Assembly: GCF_004345245.1 (NCBI RefSeq)
Contig: NZ_SLUQ01000009.1
Coordinates: 186,001-250,000 of the forward strand
Origin: Rhizobium sp. BK251
Lineage (GTDB): Bacteria; Pseudomonadota; Alphaproteobacteria; Rhizobiales; Rhizobiaceae
Direction of reading: 5' to 3'
Length of the DNA: 64,000 nucleotides
Shown piece by piece: positions 50,113 through 58,813 of this stretch. The notes below the pieces were generated by a model, which ran no database searches, was not told the DNA's origin, and worked only from the letters and a program-made list of their open reading frames with translations. The position numbers were made by a program, and so were the translations under genes. Position 1 is the first letter of the stretch, and each line of letters begins with the position of its first letter.

Positions 50113-51150
50113 TTGGAAATTGGTGTCGATAGCTTTGCGATGCTCCTTACCGACCCTGCAACGGGCAGGCTTCAGTCGGCCGTCGATCGCATGGAGAGCG
50201 TGCTCTCCGAAATCGAACTGGCGGACCAGGTCGGCCTGGATGTCTTCGGAATGGGCGAGCACCATCGCGCAAACGCGCTTGACTCGGCGCCCGCTGTAAT
50301 CCTTGCGGCCGCCGCCGCACGCACGAAGTCGATCAGGCTGACAAGCGCTGTCGCGGTCCTGAGCGCTGCAGATCCCGTTCGGGTTTTTCAGGAATTCTCG
50401 ACGCTTGACCTCATTTCCCGCGGACGAGCGGAGATCGTGGTGGGTCGCGGCTCGTCGGTGGACGCCTATCCTCTGTTCGGCTTCGACTTGCGAGACTACG
50501 ATGCGCTCTTCGTGGAAAAACTGGATCTGCTGCTCAAGATAAGAGAACAACCCAATATCAAGTGGCAGGGCCGCTTTCGTCCACCGCTCAATGGCGAGGG
50601 TGTTTTTCCTCGTCCACATCAACCAACCCTGCCGATCTGGTTGGGTGTCGGCGGAACGCCGCAATCCTTCGTTCGCGCTGGAACGCTCGGCTTGCCGTTG
50701 ATGGTTGCCATCATCGGCGGGAGTTTCGAGCGTTTTCTGCCATTGGTCGAACTCTACCGTCGCGCATGGCTCGCCGCTGGCCATCCTCCCGAGAACCAGA
50801 AAATCGGCGTGCACGCTCTCGGCTTTGTCGCTGAGACCGACAAGGCTGCCAAGGAAGCGTTTTTTCCCGGCTGGTTCCAAATGTTTTCGGAAGCGGGAAA
50901 GGAACGGGGCTGGCCGTCTCCGACGCGAGCTCAGTTCGACCAGATGTGCGGTCCGCACGGCGCGTTCCTGGTCGGCAGTCCAGAGACTGTCGCGGCAAAG
51001 ATATTGCATCTTAACAGGACATTGGGAGGGGTCTCCCGCGTCACTTTCCAGATGAGCACCGCCGCGCTGGAGACTGAAGCAATGCACCGGTCGATCGGGC
51101 TGCTTGGCACAGATGTAGCGCCGGTGGTTCGTGGACATCGCCCCGACTAG
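50113..51150 (+). CDS. LLM-class flavin-dependent oxidoreductase (luciferase-like)
   Basis: A 345-residue bacterial luciferase-family protein. The start is a TTG with AAGGA upstream. Family segments include DVFGMGEHHRANALDSAP, LTSAVAVLSAADPVRVFQEF, STLDLISRGRAEIVVGRGSS and GSPETVAAKI. These FMN or F420 enzymes oxidise diverse small molecules; in alphaproteobacteria FMN with a separate reductase is usual. No obvious partner is adjacent. Confidence 0.87.
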   Translation: MEIGVDSFAMLLTDPATGRLQSAVDRMESVLSEIELADQVGLDVFGMGEHHRANALDSAPAVILAAAAARTKSIRLTSAVAVLSAADPVRVFQEFSTLDLISRGRAEIVVGRGSSVDAYPLFGFDLRDYDALFVEKLDLLLKIREQPNIKWQGRFRPPLNGEGVFPRPHQPTLPIWLGVGGTPQSFVRAGTLGLPLMVAIIGGSFERFLPLVELYRRAWLAAGHPPENQKIGVHALGFVAETDKAAKEAFFPGWFQMFSEAGKERGWPSPTRAQFDQMCGPHGAFLVGSPETVAAKILHLNRTLGGVSRVTFQMSTAALETEAMHRSIGLLGTDVAPVVRGHRPD

Positions 51151-51318
51151 GGTAGCTATGGAGGGGCCGGTCCATGAAAGGAGGATCTTCTTGGACACCC
51201 GAATGTCCACCATACGGCACAAGCTGCCGGCGCCACCCGCCGTCATGCGAGACCTCCGTCTATGTTCGTACGAAAAGGGTCTGTCCTCGCGGCTTCGACA
51301 ATCGACACCACCATCCGG

Positions 51319-52272
51319 TCATTGTTCGGAATAGTCGAAAGTGCTGAGCGACCGGGCCTCGATCGCAAGCGTCGCGAACGTCGAACGCAGGCGTGGTGCG
51401 GCGTAGTCGATAAATGCCCTGACTTTTGGGACCGAAACGCGGCCTTGCGGCGTCAATAGATGAATAGGGAGGGCCGGATATTCGTCTTTGGCAAGTACGA
51501 CCCGCAATTGGCCATCTTTGATCGCCTTGGCGACGTGATGTGAATATAGGCGGGTTAGGCCGTTGCCTCGAATCGCCGATGCCAGTGCCGCGCGAACGGT
51601 ATTGACGCTGAGGCGCGGTTCGAAATTCACTGTCCTCGGAATCTTCGAACCCGCGGGCGGGGTGAAGCTCCAGCTATCAAGGCCAAGGTTGGTGAACGCG
51701 ATTATTTGATGTCCGACCAGATCGGCCGGCTCGACAATCGGCGGATGTGCAGCCAGGTAGTCGGGAGATGCCACCACCACTTTGCGGACGTCGTTGCCAA
51801 CCTTGATGGCAATCAACGACGAATCGGGCAACTGCGCGACGCGCAACGCCAGGTCGATCCCCTCCTCGACCAGATTGACGCTCCGGTCGAGCAGCAACAA
51901 GCGTACCGAAACTGCCGGGTACTCGATCAGAAATTTGTCAACGATCTCATGCAGTATATCTTCGCCTATGATCGGTGGTGCGGAGATTGTGAGAATCCCT
52001 CTCGGTGCGGATCTCTCCCCGAGGGCCAGGATGTCTGCTTCATGCAGCTCGCTAAGGATACGACGACAAGCTATGGCATAGCGCTCACCAGCCTCGCTCA
52101 AACGGATGGTGCGTGTAGTGCGATGGAGCAGTTCCACCCCGACTTGAGCTTCGAGAAAGGCAATGGCGCGGCTGATCGCTGCGGGTGACCGCCGCAGCCG
52201 CCGCCCGGCGCCAGCCAGGCTCCCTGTCTCGAGGGTGGCAATGAACACCTCCATTGCCTCGATGCGGTCCAT
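51319..52272 (-). CDS. LysR-family transcriptional regulator
   Basis: A 317-residue LysR protein of the subgroup often paired with divergently encoded oxidoreductases. Helix-turn-helix: MEVFIATLETGSLAGAGRRL and RSPAAISRAIAFLEAQVGV. Effector domain from about residue 90 (GILTISAPPIIGEDILHEIV). It is divergent from the SDR gene at 52453 with 180 bases between them, and is its likely regulator. Confidence 0.91.
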   Translation of the reverse strand: MDRIEAMEVFIATLETGSLAGAGRRLRRSPAAISRAIAFLEAQVGVELLHRTTRTIRLSEAGERYAIACRRILSELHEADILALGERSAPRGILTISAPPIIGEDILHEIVDKFLIEYPAVSVRLLLLDRSVNLVEEGIDLALRVAQLPDSSLIAIKVGNDVRKVVVASPDYLAAHPPIVEPADLVGHQIIAFTNLGLDSWSFTPPAGSKIPRTVNFEPRLSVNTVRAALASAIRGNGLTRLYSHHVAKAIKDGQLRVVLAKDEYPALPIHLLTPQGRVSVPKVRAFIDYAAPRLRSTFATLAIEARSLSTFDYSEQ

Positions 52273-52452
52273 GCGATTTGTCTCCGTGCTTTGTGTCGAT
52301 GATCCACCGACCTTATCAAAGCCGGGTTAAATTCGCTCGCTTTTCGAAACAGTGTCTGCCGAACGACGGCCGTTCAAGCGTTTTGCGATTGAAAATACAT
52401 TTGCACCAACGGCGCAATCGGGCGCCGAACCAATCTTCAACCGAGGTGCACA

Positions 52453-53163
52453 ATGAACAATTCACGCAAAGTTGCCGTCGTCACCGGCGCATCGCAGGGC
52501 ATCGGGGCGAGCCTGGTCGACGGCTTTCTGAAGCGAGGCTACCGTGTCGTCGCCACATCGCGTTCGATCAAGCCTTCAGACAATCCTGATCTCGTCACGG
52601 TCACTGGCGATATCGGCGATCAGGAAACCGGCAAGCGTGTGATTGACACGGCACTTGCCAGGTTCGGCCGCGTCGACACCCTGGTCAACAATGCCGGCAT
52701 CTTCATCCCGGACGCGTTTACGGAGTACACGCCGGAGCAATACGCACAGGTCCTGTCGACCAATCTCAACGGCTTCTTCTACATCAGCCAACTTGCGATC
52801 AAGGCAATGGAAAAGCAGGGTAGCGGCCATGTCGTCCAGGTTTCGACCAGTCTGATCGATCAAGCCAATTCGAAGGTGCCGTCGGTTCTCGCCTCGCTCA
52901 CAAAGGGCGGCCTGAACGCCGCGACCAAGAGCCTGGCGATCGAATATGCGACCCGCGGCATTCGCGTGAACGCGGTCGCGCTGGGCATCATCAATACGCC
53001 GATGCACTCTCCCGAGACACATGAGTTTCTGGCGGCCCTGCATCCGGTCGGTCGAATGGGCGAGATCGGCGATATAGTCGACGCGGTGTTGTACCTCGAC
53101 AGCGCCCAGTTCGTGACAGGTGAAATCCTTCATGTCGACGGCGGCCAGAGCGCTGGTCACTAG
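52453..53163 (+). CDS. SDR-family protein lacking the catalytic tyrosine
   Basis: A 236-residue classical-length SDR with cofactor motif TGASQGIGASL, NNAG at LVNNAGIFIPD and the active-site Ser region VVQVSTSLID. At the usual YxxxK position the sequence is ALASLTKGG-like (VLASLTKGG), so Ala replaces the catalytic Tyr while Lys is kept. The rest (VDGGQSAGH C-terminus, RGIRVNAVALG) is normal. It may use another base or act as a binding or regulatory protein. Divergent from a LysR gene. Confidence 0.85.
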   Translation: MNNSRKVAVVTGASQGIGASLVDGFLKRGYRVVATSRSIKPSDNPDLVTVTGDIGDQETGKRVIDTALARFGRVDTLVNNAGIFIPDAFTEYTPEQYAQVLSTNLNGFFYISQLAIKAMEKQGSGHVVQVSTSLIDQANSKVPSVLASLTKGGLNAATKSLAIEYATRGIRVNAVALGIINTPMHSPETHEFLAALHPVGRMGEIGDIVDAVLYLDSAQFVTGEILHVDGGQSAGH

Positions 53164-53169
53164 TGAGTT

Positions 53170-53204
53170 ATGAGGGTCGGGGAACAGAATTCCCCGACCC
53201 TCAT
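53170..53204 (+). terminator. 15-bp perfect stem-loop after the SDR gene
   Basis: ATGAGGGTCGGGGAA pairs perfectly with TTCCCCGACCCTCAT around CAGAA, six bases after the stop codon. No T-run follows, so it may stabilise the upstream mRNA 3' end or reduce read-through into the next SDR gene instead of acting as a standard terminator. Confidence 0.6.
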
Positions 53205-53244
53205 GCGTCTGGCGTCCATGGCCCACCAATCGAGGAGAAGGCAA

Positions 53245-54078
53245 ATGAGTGCCAAGAATTTCCTGATCACCGGCGTAAGCCAAGGCTTGGGACGAGCGTT
53301 CGCTGAAGCTGCTCTTGGCGCCGGCCACCGCGTGGCTGGCACCGTCCGCAGCCAGAAGGCAGTCGCTGATTTCGAGGCAGTCGCTTCCAGTCGGGCGAAA
53401 GCAATTGTGCTTGACGTCACCGATTTTGACGCCGTCAAACCGGCCGTACAAGCCCTGGAAACGGAATTCGGCCCAATCGACGTCCTCGTCAACAATGCCG
53501 GTTATGGGCATGAGGGCATTCTCGAGGAGTCTTCTCTCGACGAGATCCGTCGCCAGTTTGACGTCAATGTCTTCGGCGCGGTTGCCGTGATCAAGGCCGT
53601 TCTCCCCGGGATGCGCGCCCGCCGTCGCGGCCATATCGTCAATGTAACTTCCATGGCGGGGATCGTCGGCCTTCCCGGCATCGCCTATTACGCCGGCTCC
53701 AAGTTCGCGCTTGAGGGGATCTCGGAGGTTCTCGCCAATGAGGTTCACGATTTTGGCATCCATGTCACGGCGCTTGCCCCCGGATCGTTCCGTACTGAGT
53801 GGGCCGGCAAGTCCATGATCCGGTCGGATCGCAGCATCGCTGACTATGATCGTCTGTTCACGCCGATACGCGAGGGCCGCGAGCAGAAGAGCGGACGCCA
53901 GGTCGGTGACCCGGCAGAGGCGGCCAGGGTCCTGATCGATCTGGTCGAGGAGAAGAACCCGCCGGTGCATCTGATCCTTGGGGCCGATGCGCTCAAGCTC
54001 GTACGCGATCGCACTGCAACTTTTCTGGGCGAACTGGACACTTGGGAAGAGGTTTCACTCTCGACCGATTTCGCCTGA
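53245..54078 (+). CDS. Short-chain dehydrogenase (oxidoreductase with extended C-terminus)
   Basis: A 277-residue SDR. The ATG at 53245 follows GAGGAGAAGG. Motifs: TGVSQGLGRAF, NNAGYGHEG, VNVTSMAGIVG (Ser) and YYAGSKFAL (Tyr, Lys). The C-terminal 30 residues (DALKLVRDRTATFLGEL) are typical of the DltE/retinol-dehydrogenase-like group. It follows the preceding SDR gene after 81 bases containing a hairpin. Confidence 0.88.
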   Translation: MSAKNFLITGVSQGLGRAFAEAALGAGHRVAGTVRSQKAVADFEAVASSRAKAIVLDVTDFDAVKPAVQALETEFGPIDVLVNNAGYGHEGILEESSLDEIRRQFDVNVFGAVAVIKAVLPGMRARRRGHIVNVTSMAGIVGLPGIAYYAGSKFALEGISEVLANEVHDFGIHVTALAPGSFRTEWAGKSMIRSDRSIADYDRLFTPIREGREQKSGRQVGDPAEAARVLIDLVEEKNPPVHLILGADALKLVRDRTATFLGELDTWEEVSLSTDFA

Positions 54079-54401
54079 TGGTATCGTCGTCGGCCGACGA
54101 GCCGGCAACGCACGAAATCAGTTGCGTCATTAGAACTTGAATTCGCTCTCGTGCCGCTGATTCCGCATTGGGCCCATTCCCATACCTTGGCTGCAAGAAC
54201 TCATATGTCCGCTTGTAGTATTGGCTGTCCCAGCCGCCAGCTGATCGTCGGCCCCAAATCGGTCATCCGTTCAATCAGAGGCAAATGTCCGCTATTGCGC
54301 ATGGCTGCCGTGGCTATTGAGGTCGCCAGTCCGCATAGCAGCCTGATCCACATAGCCATGCCGAAGACGAGCTTTGAGAACCTAACCTGACATCACCATG
54401 G
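54079..54401. other. Intergenic region between convergent SDR genes
   Basis: No credible gene, RNA or repeat is recognised in 323 bases. A 79-codon + frame (54151-54390) lacks a ribosome binding site and domain. Confidence 0.5.
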
Positions 54402-55148
54402 TCATAGTTTCGACCCGCCGTCGACTTGAATGGTGCCGCCGGTAACCCAGCGTGCCCGGTCTGAGGCGAGAAAGGCGATGACGTCGCCGATGTCGTCCGG
54501 CTCGGCCAGACGCTTCAGGGACTGGATGCCGAGGGCGAAGTCGCGCCCGGCATCGGTCTTTGTAAAGCTCGACATGTCCGTCCGCACGACGCCCGGAGCG
54601 ACCGCATTGATACGGATGCCGCGTGGGCCGAGGGCGGACGCGAAATGCTTGACGAGTGTGTCGATAGCGCCCTTGGTCGCGGCATAGGCGGACAGCGTGC
54701 CGACGGAGGCGCGCGCCGCCAGCGACGAGACGAGCACGATGCTGCTTCCCTCTTGTAGGATCGGCAGCAGATGCTGCACGAGGAAGAAAGGGGCACGGAC
54801 ATTGACGGCAAAGAGCCGGTCGAAATCCTCGACCGTCGTTTCCTCGATCGACACGGCCTTGGCGACTCCGGCATTGGCGACCAGGATGTCCAGTCGTTCG
54901 CCGACAATCTCATGGACCCGCTCGGCCAGCCTGCCCGGCCCGTCCGCGGTGGAGAGATCGGCGCCGACAGCCTCGGCGCGGCCACCGGCGGTGCGGATCT
55001 GGCGAACTGCGGCCTCGGCCTCCGCCTTGCCCTGGCTGTAGTGGACCAGCACCTGGGCACCGGCCTCGGAGAGGGCCAGGGCGGCCGCGCGGCCAATGCC
55101 GCGCGACGCTCCCGTGACCAAAGCAGTCTTTCCGTTGCAATTGGTCAT
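54402..55148 (-). CDS. Short-chain dehydrogenase/reductase (FabG-like)
   Basis: A 248-residue classical SDR. Cofactor motif TGASRGIGRAA, HYSQGKAEAEA indicating NADP preference, NAGVAKAVS, active-site Ser in VLVSSLAARAS and YAATK. C-terminus VTGGTIQVDGGSKL. Last of a minus-strand cluster of three SDRs and a hydrolase; 12 bases after the preceding SDR stop, so cotranscribed. Substrate unknown. Confidence 0.9.
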   Translation of the reverse strand: MTNCNGKTALVTGASRGIGRAAALALSEAGAQVLVHYSQGKAEAEAAVRQIRTAGGRAEAVGADLSTADGPGRLAERVHEIVGERLDILVANAGVAKAVSIEETTVEDFDRLFAVNVRAPFFLVQHLLPILQEGSSIVLVSSLAARASVGTLSAYAATKGAIDTLVKHFASALGPRGIRINAVAPGVVRTDMSSFTKTDAGRDFALGIQSLKRLAEPDDIGDVIAFLASDRARWVTGGTIQVDGGSKL

Positions 55149-55160
55149 GACCGTGTCTCC

Positions 55161-55901
55161 TCAGGCGTTCGTACCGCCGTCGACGGTCAGGCTGGTGCCG
55201 GTGATGTAGCTCGCTTCCGGACCGGCGACGAATGCCACCATGGCGGCGATATCCTCGACATGGCCGTAGCGCTTCAGCGCCGTGTTGGCGATCTGCGGTT
55301 CCGCCCAATCGCCTGCGGCGGGATTGAGATCGGTGTCGATCGGACCCGGCTGGACATTGTTGACCGTGATGCCGCGAGCGCCGACCTCGCGGGCAAGGCC
55401 CTGCGTGAACATCTTCACCGCACCCTTGGTTGCCGCATAGGCCACGAGACCCGGGGTTCCATTGCGTTCACCGACGCAGGAGCCGATCGAGATGATACGT
55501 CCGCCGTCGCGCAGGTGCCTGAGCGCTGCCTGGGTGGCGATGAAGACGCCGCGCAGGTTGATGTCGATCACGCGATCCATCTCCTCGAGCGTCGCTTCCT
55601 CGAAGGGCCTGGGGATAGCCGTGCCGGCATTGTTCACGAGAATGTCGAGGTTGCCGAAAGTCGAGACAGTCTGCTCGACGGCGGCCGTGACGGCCTTGGC
55701 GTCGGCTGCGTCCGCCTGGATCGCGATTGCCCTGCCGCCGGCGCTTTCGATCTCGTTGACCACCTGGGCGGCTGCGTTGGCGCCCTTGGTGTAGGTAATT
55801 GCGACGGACGCGCCATCGGCTGCCAGCCGCTTGGCGATTGCGGCACCGATGCCGCGCGATGCGCCGGTGATGAGAGCGGTCTTTCCTGAGAGATTGGTCA
55901 T
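55161..55901 (-). CDS. Short-chain dehydrogenase/reductase (FabG-like)
   Basis: A 246-residue SDR. Motifs TGASRGIGAAI, NNAGTAIPRP, IISIGSCVGERNG with Ser and YAATK; C-terminus ITGTSLTVDGGTNA. It resembles its downstream neighbour, suggesting an old tandem duplication that diverged. The cofactor-specificity segment TYTKGANAAAQVV favours NADPH. Part of the hydrolase-SDR cluster. Confidence 0.9.
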   Translation of the reverse strand: MTNLSGKTALITGASRGIGAAIAKRLAADGASVAITYTKGANAAAQVVNEIESAGGRAIAIQADAADAKAVTAAVEQTVSTFGNLDILVNNAGTAIPRPFEEATLEEMDRVIDINLRGVFIATQAALRHLRDGGRIISIGSCVGERNGTPGLVAYAATKGAVKMFTQGLAREVGARGITVNNVQPGPIDTDLNPAAGDWAEPQIANTALKRYGHVEDIAAMVAFVAGPEASYITGTSLTVDGGTNA

Positions 55902-56015
55902 TGTCAGTTTCCTTATGCTGGGTTGAATTTTGGGTGCAGCCGAGGGATCGCGGAAGCGATCCGCGGTGCACCCGGTTTCGGAATGTCAGTCGAAGTTGCC
56001 GTGCTGGGCCGTCGC

Positions 56016-56855
56016 TCAGCGGTCGAGGAAGAGGCTGGCCTCGGCGACGAACAGGTCTGGATATTGGTAGAAGGAGCCGTGATTTGCGTCCGGGTAGAGG
56101 ATCAGTTGCGCGTTCGGCAGTGTCTGCTGCAGCACGTAGGAGTTCTCCGTCGGAATGATTACGTCATTGCTGCCCTGCACGACGAGGGTCGGCTGGCGGA
56201 TGTCCTTGAGGTAGTCGAGATGTCCCTCGACCTCCCGGTACGCCATGTACTTGCCGATCGCCGCGATCTGGGCATTGACCGTCTGCGCGCCGACCAGCGG
56301 ATCGCGATCCTTGCGGCGCAACTTGCGTTCGAGGAAGGCGAGGCCGGCCGCCTGGCTTGCCACCGAGGGCGAGAAATGGACCTTCAGCCATAGATGTTCG
56401 GCCGGATCATAAGTGCCGGAGAAGATCGCCGATGACTGGCTCGTGGACATGTCCGCGCCGCGCGGACCTGTGCCGACCAGGATCAGCTTGCGCACGAGCG
56501 CCGGGGCCTGCAGCACGATCTCCTGGGCGACCATGCCGCCGATCGAAAACCCGAGCACGTCGACCCGGTCGAGGGCGAGCGCCCTGATGAAGGCAATCGC
56601 GTTCGCGCCCATCGCCTGGAAGCTGTCAGGGGTTTCACCCGAGCTGGAGGAGATACCGGCATTGTCGAAGAGGATCACCTCTCGCGTCGCGGCCAGGCCG
56701 TCGGTGACGGCCGGATCCCAGTGGTCCAGCGTGCCCTGAAAATGCTGGTTGAAGACGATGGGAACGCCGCCGGCCTTGCCGAAGCGGCGATAGGCGAAGC
56801 GGACGCCGTTGGCCTCGACGAACTTGGTCGGAGCGGTTTCATGGGTGTATGTCAT
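56016..56855 (-). CDS. Alpha/beta hydrolase
   Basis: A 279-residue hydrolase. The nucleophile is Ser in GFSIGGMVAQE; the oxyanion region is FNQHFQGTLDHWDP. The probable Asp is in VVQGSNDVIIPTENS and His in YPDANHGSFYQYPDLF. No signal peptide. The group includes haloperoxidase-like and ester hydrolases. Encoded between SDR genes on the same strand, 66 bases after the upstream SDR; probably part of one catabolic or detoxification unit. Confidence 0.9.
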   Translation of the reverse strand: MTYTHETAPTKFVEANGVRFAYRRFGKAGGVPIVFNQHFQGTLDHWDPAVTDGLAATREVILFDNAGISSSSGETPDSFQAMGANAIAFIRALALDRVDVLGFSIGGMVAQEIVLQAPALVRKLILVGTGPRGADMSTSQSSAIFSGTYDPAEHLWLKVHFSPSVASQAAGLAFLERKLRRKDRDPLVGAQTVNAQIAAIGKYMAYREVEGHLDYLKDIRQPTLVVQGSNDVIIPTENSYVLQQTLPNAQLILYPDANHGSFYQYPDLFVAEASLFLDR

Positions 56856-56921
56856 GATGGTAACCTCGAATGCCTTAAGTGCGAGGGGCGCCTGACCGTC
56901 GGGCCCGCTCGCCGCGGATGG

Positions 56922-57668
56922 TCAGCCTGCCGTCTTGCCGCCATCGGCGGTGACAATCTGGCCAGTGATGAAGGAGGCCTTGCCGGAGGCAAGGAAGGCA
57001 ATCGCCTCGGCGATCTCGCTCGGCTCGCCGACGCGGCCAAGCGGCACCCTGGCGGCGAGCGCCGCCTTGACTTCGGTACTGCCGGTGAAACGGTTGAGCA
57101 TGTCGGTCTCGGTCGGGCCAGGAGCGACGGCGTTGACACGCACGCCGGAGCCGGCCGCTTCGAGCGCCGCCGACTTTGTCAGACCTTCCACGGCGTGCTT
57201 GCTCGCGGCGTAGACCGAAGCACCGGCGGCGCCCTCATGGCCGTAGCTCGAGGAGATGTTGACGACGCTGCCCGCACCCTGGGCCAGCATGACCCGCAGC
57301 TCGTGCTTCATGCTGAGCAAGGTGCCGAGCACATTGGTGTCGAAGGTCGCGGCATAGGTTTCGGCGCTCTGTTCGGTCACCGGGCCGGGCTGGCCTTCGG
57401 TGCCGGCATTGTTGACGGCGGCGTCGAGACGGCCGAAACGGGCCACCACACCGTCTACGAGCGCACGAACCTCGTCGTCGCTGCGGACGTCGGCCTTGAT
57501 GAACTCGGCTTCGGCGCCCATCCCGCGAAGCTCTTCCACCAGGGCATGACCCTTCCCTTCGCTGCGGCCGGAAATAACGACGCGGCTACCGCCATTGGCG
57601 ATGGAGAGAGCGGCGGCGCGACCGATGCCTGTCAATGCGCCGGTGATGAGAACGACAGGTGCTGGCAT
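56922..57668 (-). CDS. Short-chain dehydrogenase/reductase
   Basis: A 248-residue SDR with cofactor motif TGALTGIGRAA, NNAGTEGQPGP, active-site Ser in VNISSSYGHEG and YAASK. The SGRSEGKGHAL segment favours NADPH. First gene of the minus-strand SDR-hydrolase-SDR-SDR cluster, divergent from the LysR gene at 57849. Confidence 0.9.
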   Translation of the reverse strand: MPAPVVLITGALTGIGRAAALSIANGGSRVVISGRSEGKGHALVEELRGMGAEAEFIKADVRSDDEVRALVDGVVARFGRLDAAVNNAGTEGQPGPVTEQSAETYAATFDTNVLGTLLSMKHELRVMLAQGAGSVVNISSSYGHEGAAGASVYAASKHAVEGLTKSAALEAAGSGVRVNAVAPGPTETDMLNRFTGSTEVKAALAARVPLGRVGEPSEIAEAIAFLASGKASFITGQIVTADGGKTAG

Positions 57669-57820
57669 GATCTTAATCCTTTGACAAGGTTACGTTTATC
57701 TGGAATCATCCGGACTTCTTTCTCGCTCTTCGATTTCGTTTCCCGAGCCAGATGTCCGCTTCCGTTGAGCATTGATTTAGGCCTCCCTTGTGCCTTTGAA
57801 AAAGACTTTGTAGGTTGGAG

Positions 57821-57841
57821 CCCATGCCTGAAAAGTATGGG
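57821..57841. promoter_or_regulatory. LysR-type T-N11-A box
   Basis: CCCAT-N11-ATGGG is a perfect dyad with the canonical T-N11-A arrangement, ending 7 bases before the LysR start. Likely the autoregulatory recognition site, and part of the control region of the divergent SDR cluster. Confidence 0.55.
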
Positions 57842-57848
57842 TTGACTC

Positions 57849-58763
57849 ATGGAACTGAGACATCTGCGCTATTTCATTGCCGTTGCCGAGGAGGGCAGCC
57901 TGACGGTTGCCGCCGAACGCCGGCTGCATACAGCACAGCCTTCGCTCAGCCGGCAGATCCGCGACCTGGAGCATGAGGTCGGCGTTTCCCTATTGGTGCG
58001 GAGCGCGCGCGGCGTGGAACTGACCGAGGCTGGCAAGGTCTTCCTCGACCATGCACGCCTGGCGCTGGCGCAGGTGGATGCCGGCCGTGAAGGGGCGCGG
58101 CGCGCGGCGCGGCCGCTGAAGCCGGTCTTTGCCGTCGGCTTCCTGAGCGGCCAGGAGGTCAACTGGCTGGCCGAGACGACCCGGCTTCTCGGAGCGGACC
58201 TCCGGAACATCGAGATGACGGTATCGAGCGAGAATTCGCCGGAGCTGGCAGAGGGACTATCGTCCGGCCGCCTCGACGTCGCCTTCTTGCGGCATGAACC
58301 CAACCATCCCGAGCTCGACTACATCACCGTCGGAACGGAGCATTTCGTCGTGCTGATGCCGAGCGATCACCGGCTCGCCCGCCAGAAGGAGATCGACGTG
58401 CGCGAACTCGCCAAGGAGACCTTCATCGGTGGCTCGAACATCGCAGGGCCGATGCGGCAGGCGATCGAGGATTATCTTGCCGCCAGCGGCCTCAACATAG
58501 AGCCCGCCCACCGGGTCCATAACCTGACCATGGCCATGTCGCTGATCGCCTCGACGCGAGGCGTGGCGCTGCTGCCGGCCTATGCCGAGAATTTCCTGCC
58601 CTGGTCCGTCACCAGCCGCCCGCTGAAGGGCGAGCCACCAACGATTGACCTTGCGGTCGGATATAAACGCTCGAACAATTCCCCTATTCTTTCCGTGTTC
58701 CTATCAAGACTGACGAGCAGCAAGGGGTCGCCGCGCGTTGGAGCAGACGACCGCTCGGCATGA
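57849..58763 (+). CDS. LysR-family transcriptional regulator (HcaR/CynR-like)
   Basis: A 304-residue LysR protein. Helix-turn-helix: LRYFIAVAEEGSLTVAAERR and TAQPSLSRQIRDLEHEVGV. The effector domain begins near AVGFLSGQEVNWL. Divergent from the SDR/hydrolase cluster and probably its activator; its C-terminus converges with the NTPase gene 50 bases away. Confidence 0.92.
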   Translation: MELRHLRYFIAVAEEGSLTVAAERRLHTAQPSLSRQIRDLEHEVGVSLLVRSARGVELTEAGKVFLDHARLALAQVDAGREGARRAARPLKPVFAVGFLSGQEVNWLAETTRLLGADLRNIEMTVSSENSPELAEGLSSGRLDVAFLRHEPNHPELDYITVGTEHFVVLMPSDHRLARQKEIDVRELAKETFIGGSNIAGPMRQAIEDYLAASGLNIEPAHRVHNLTMAMSLIASTRGVALLPAYAENFLPWSVTSRPLKGEPPTIDLAVGYKRSNNSPILSVFLSRLTSSKGSPRVGADDRSA

Positions 58764-58813
58764 TCAACCGCGCGCGCTCGCAGCGAAGGTTTGCCGGCGC
58801 AGGGGCGCAGGCA

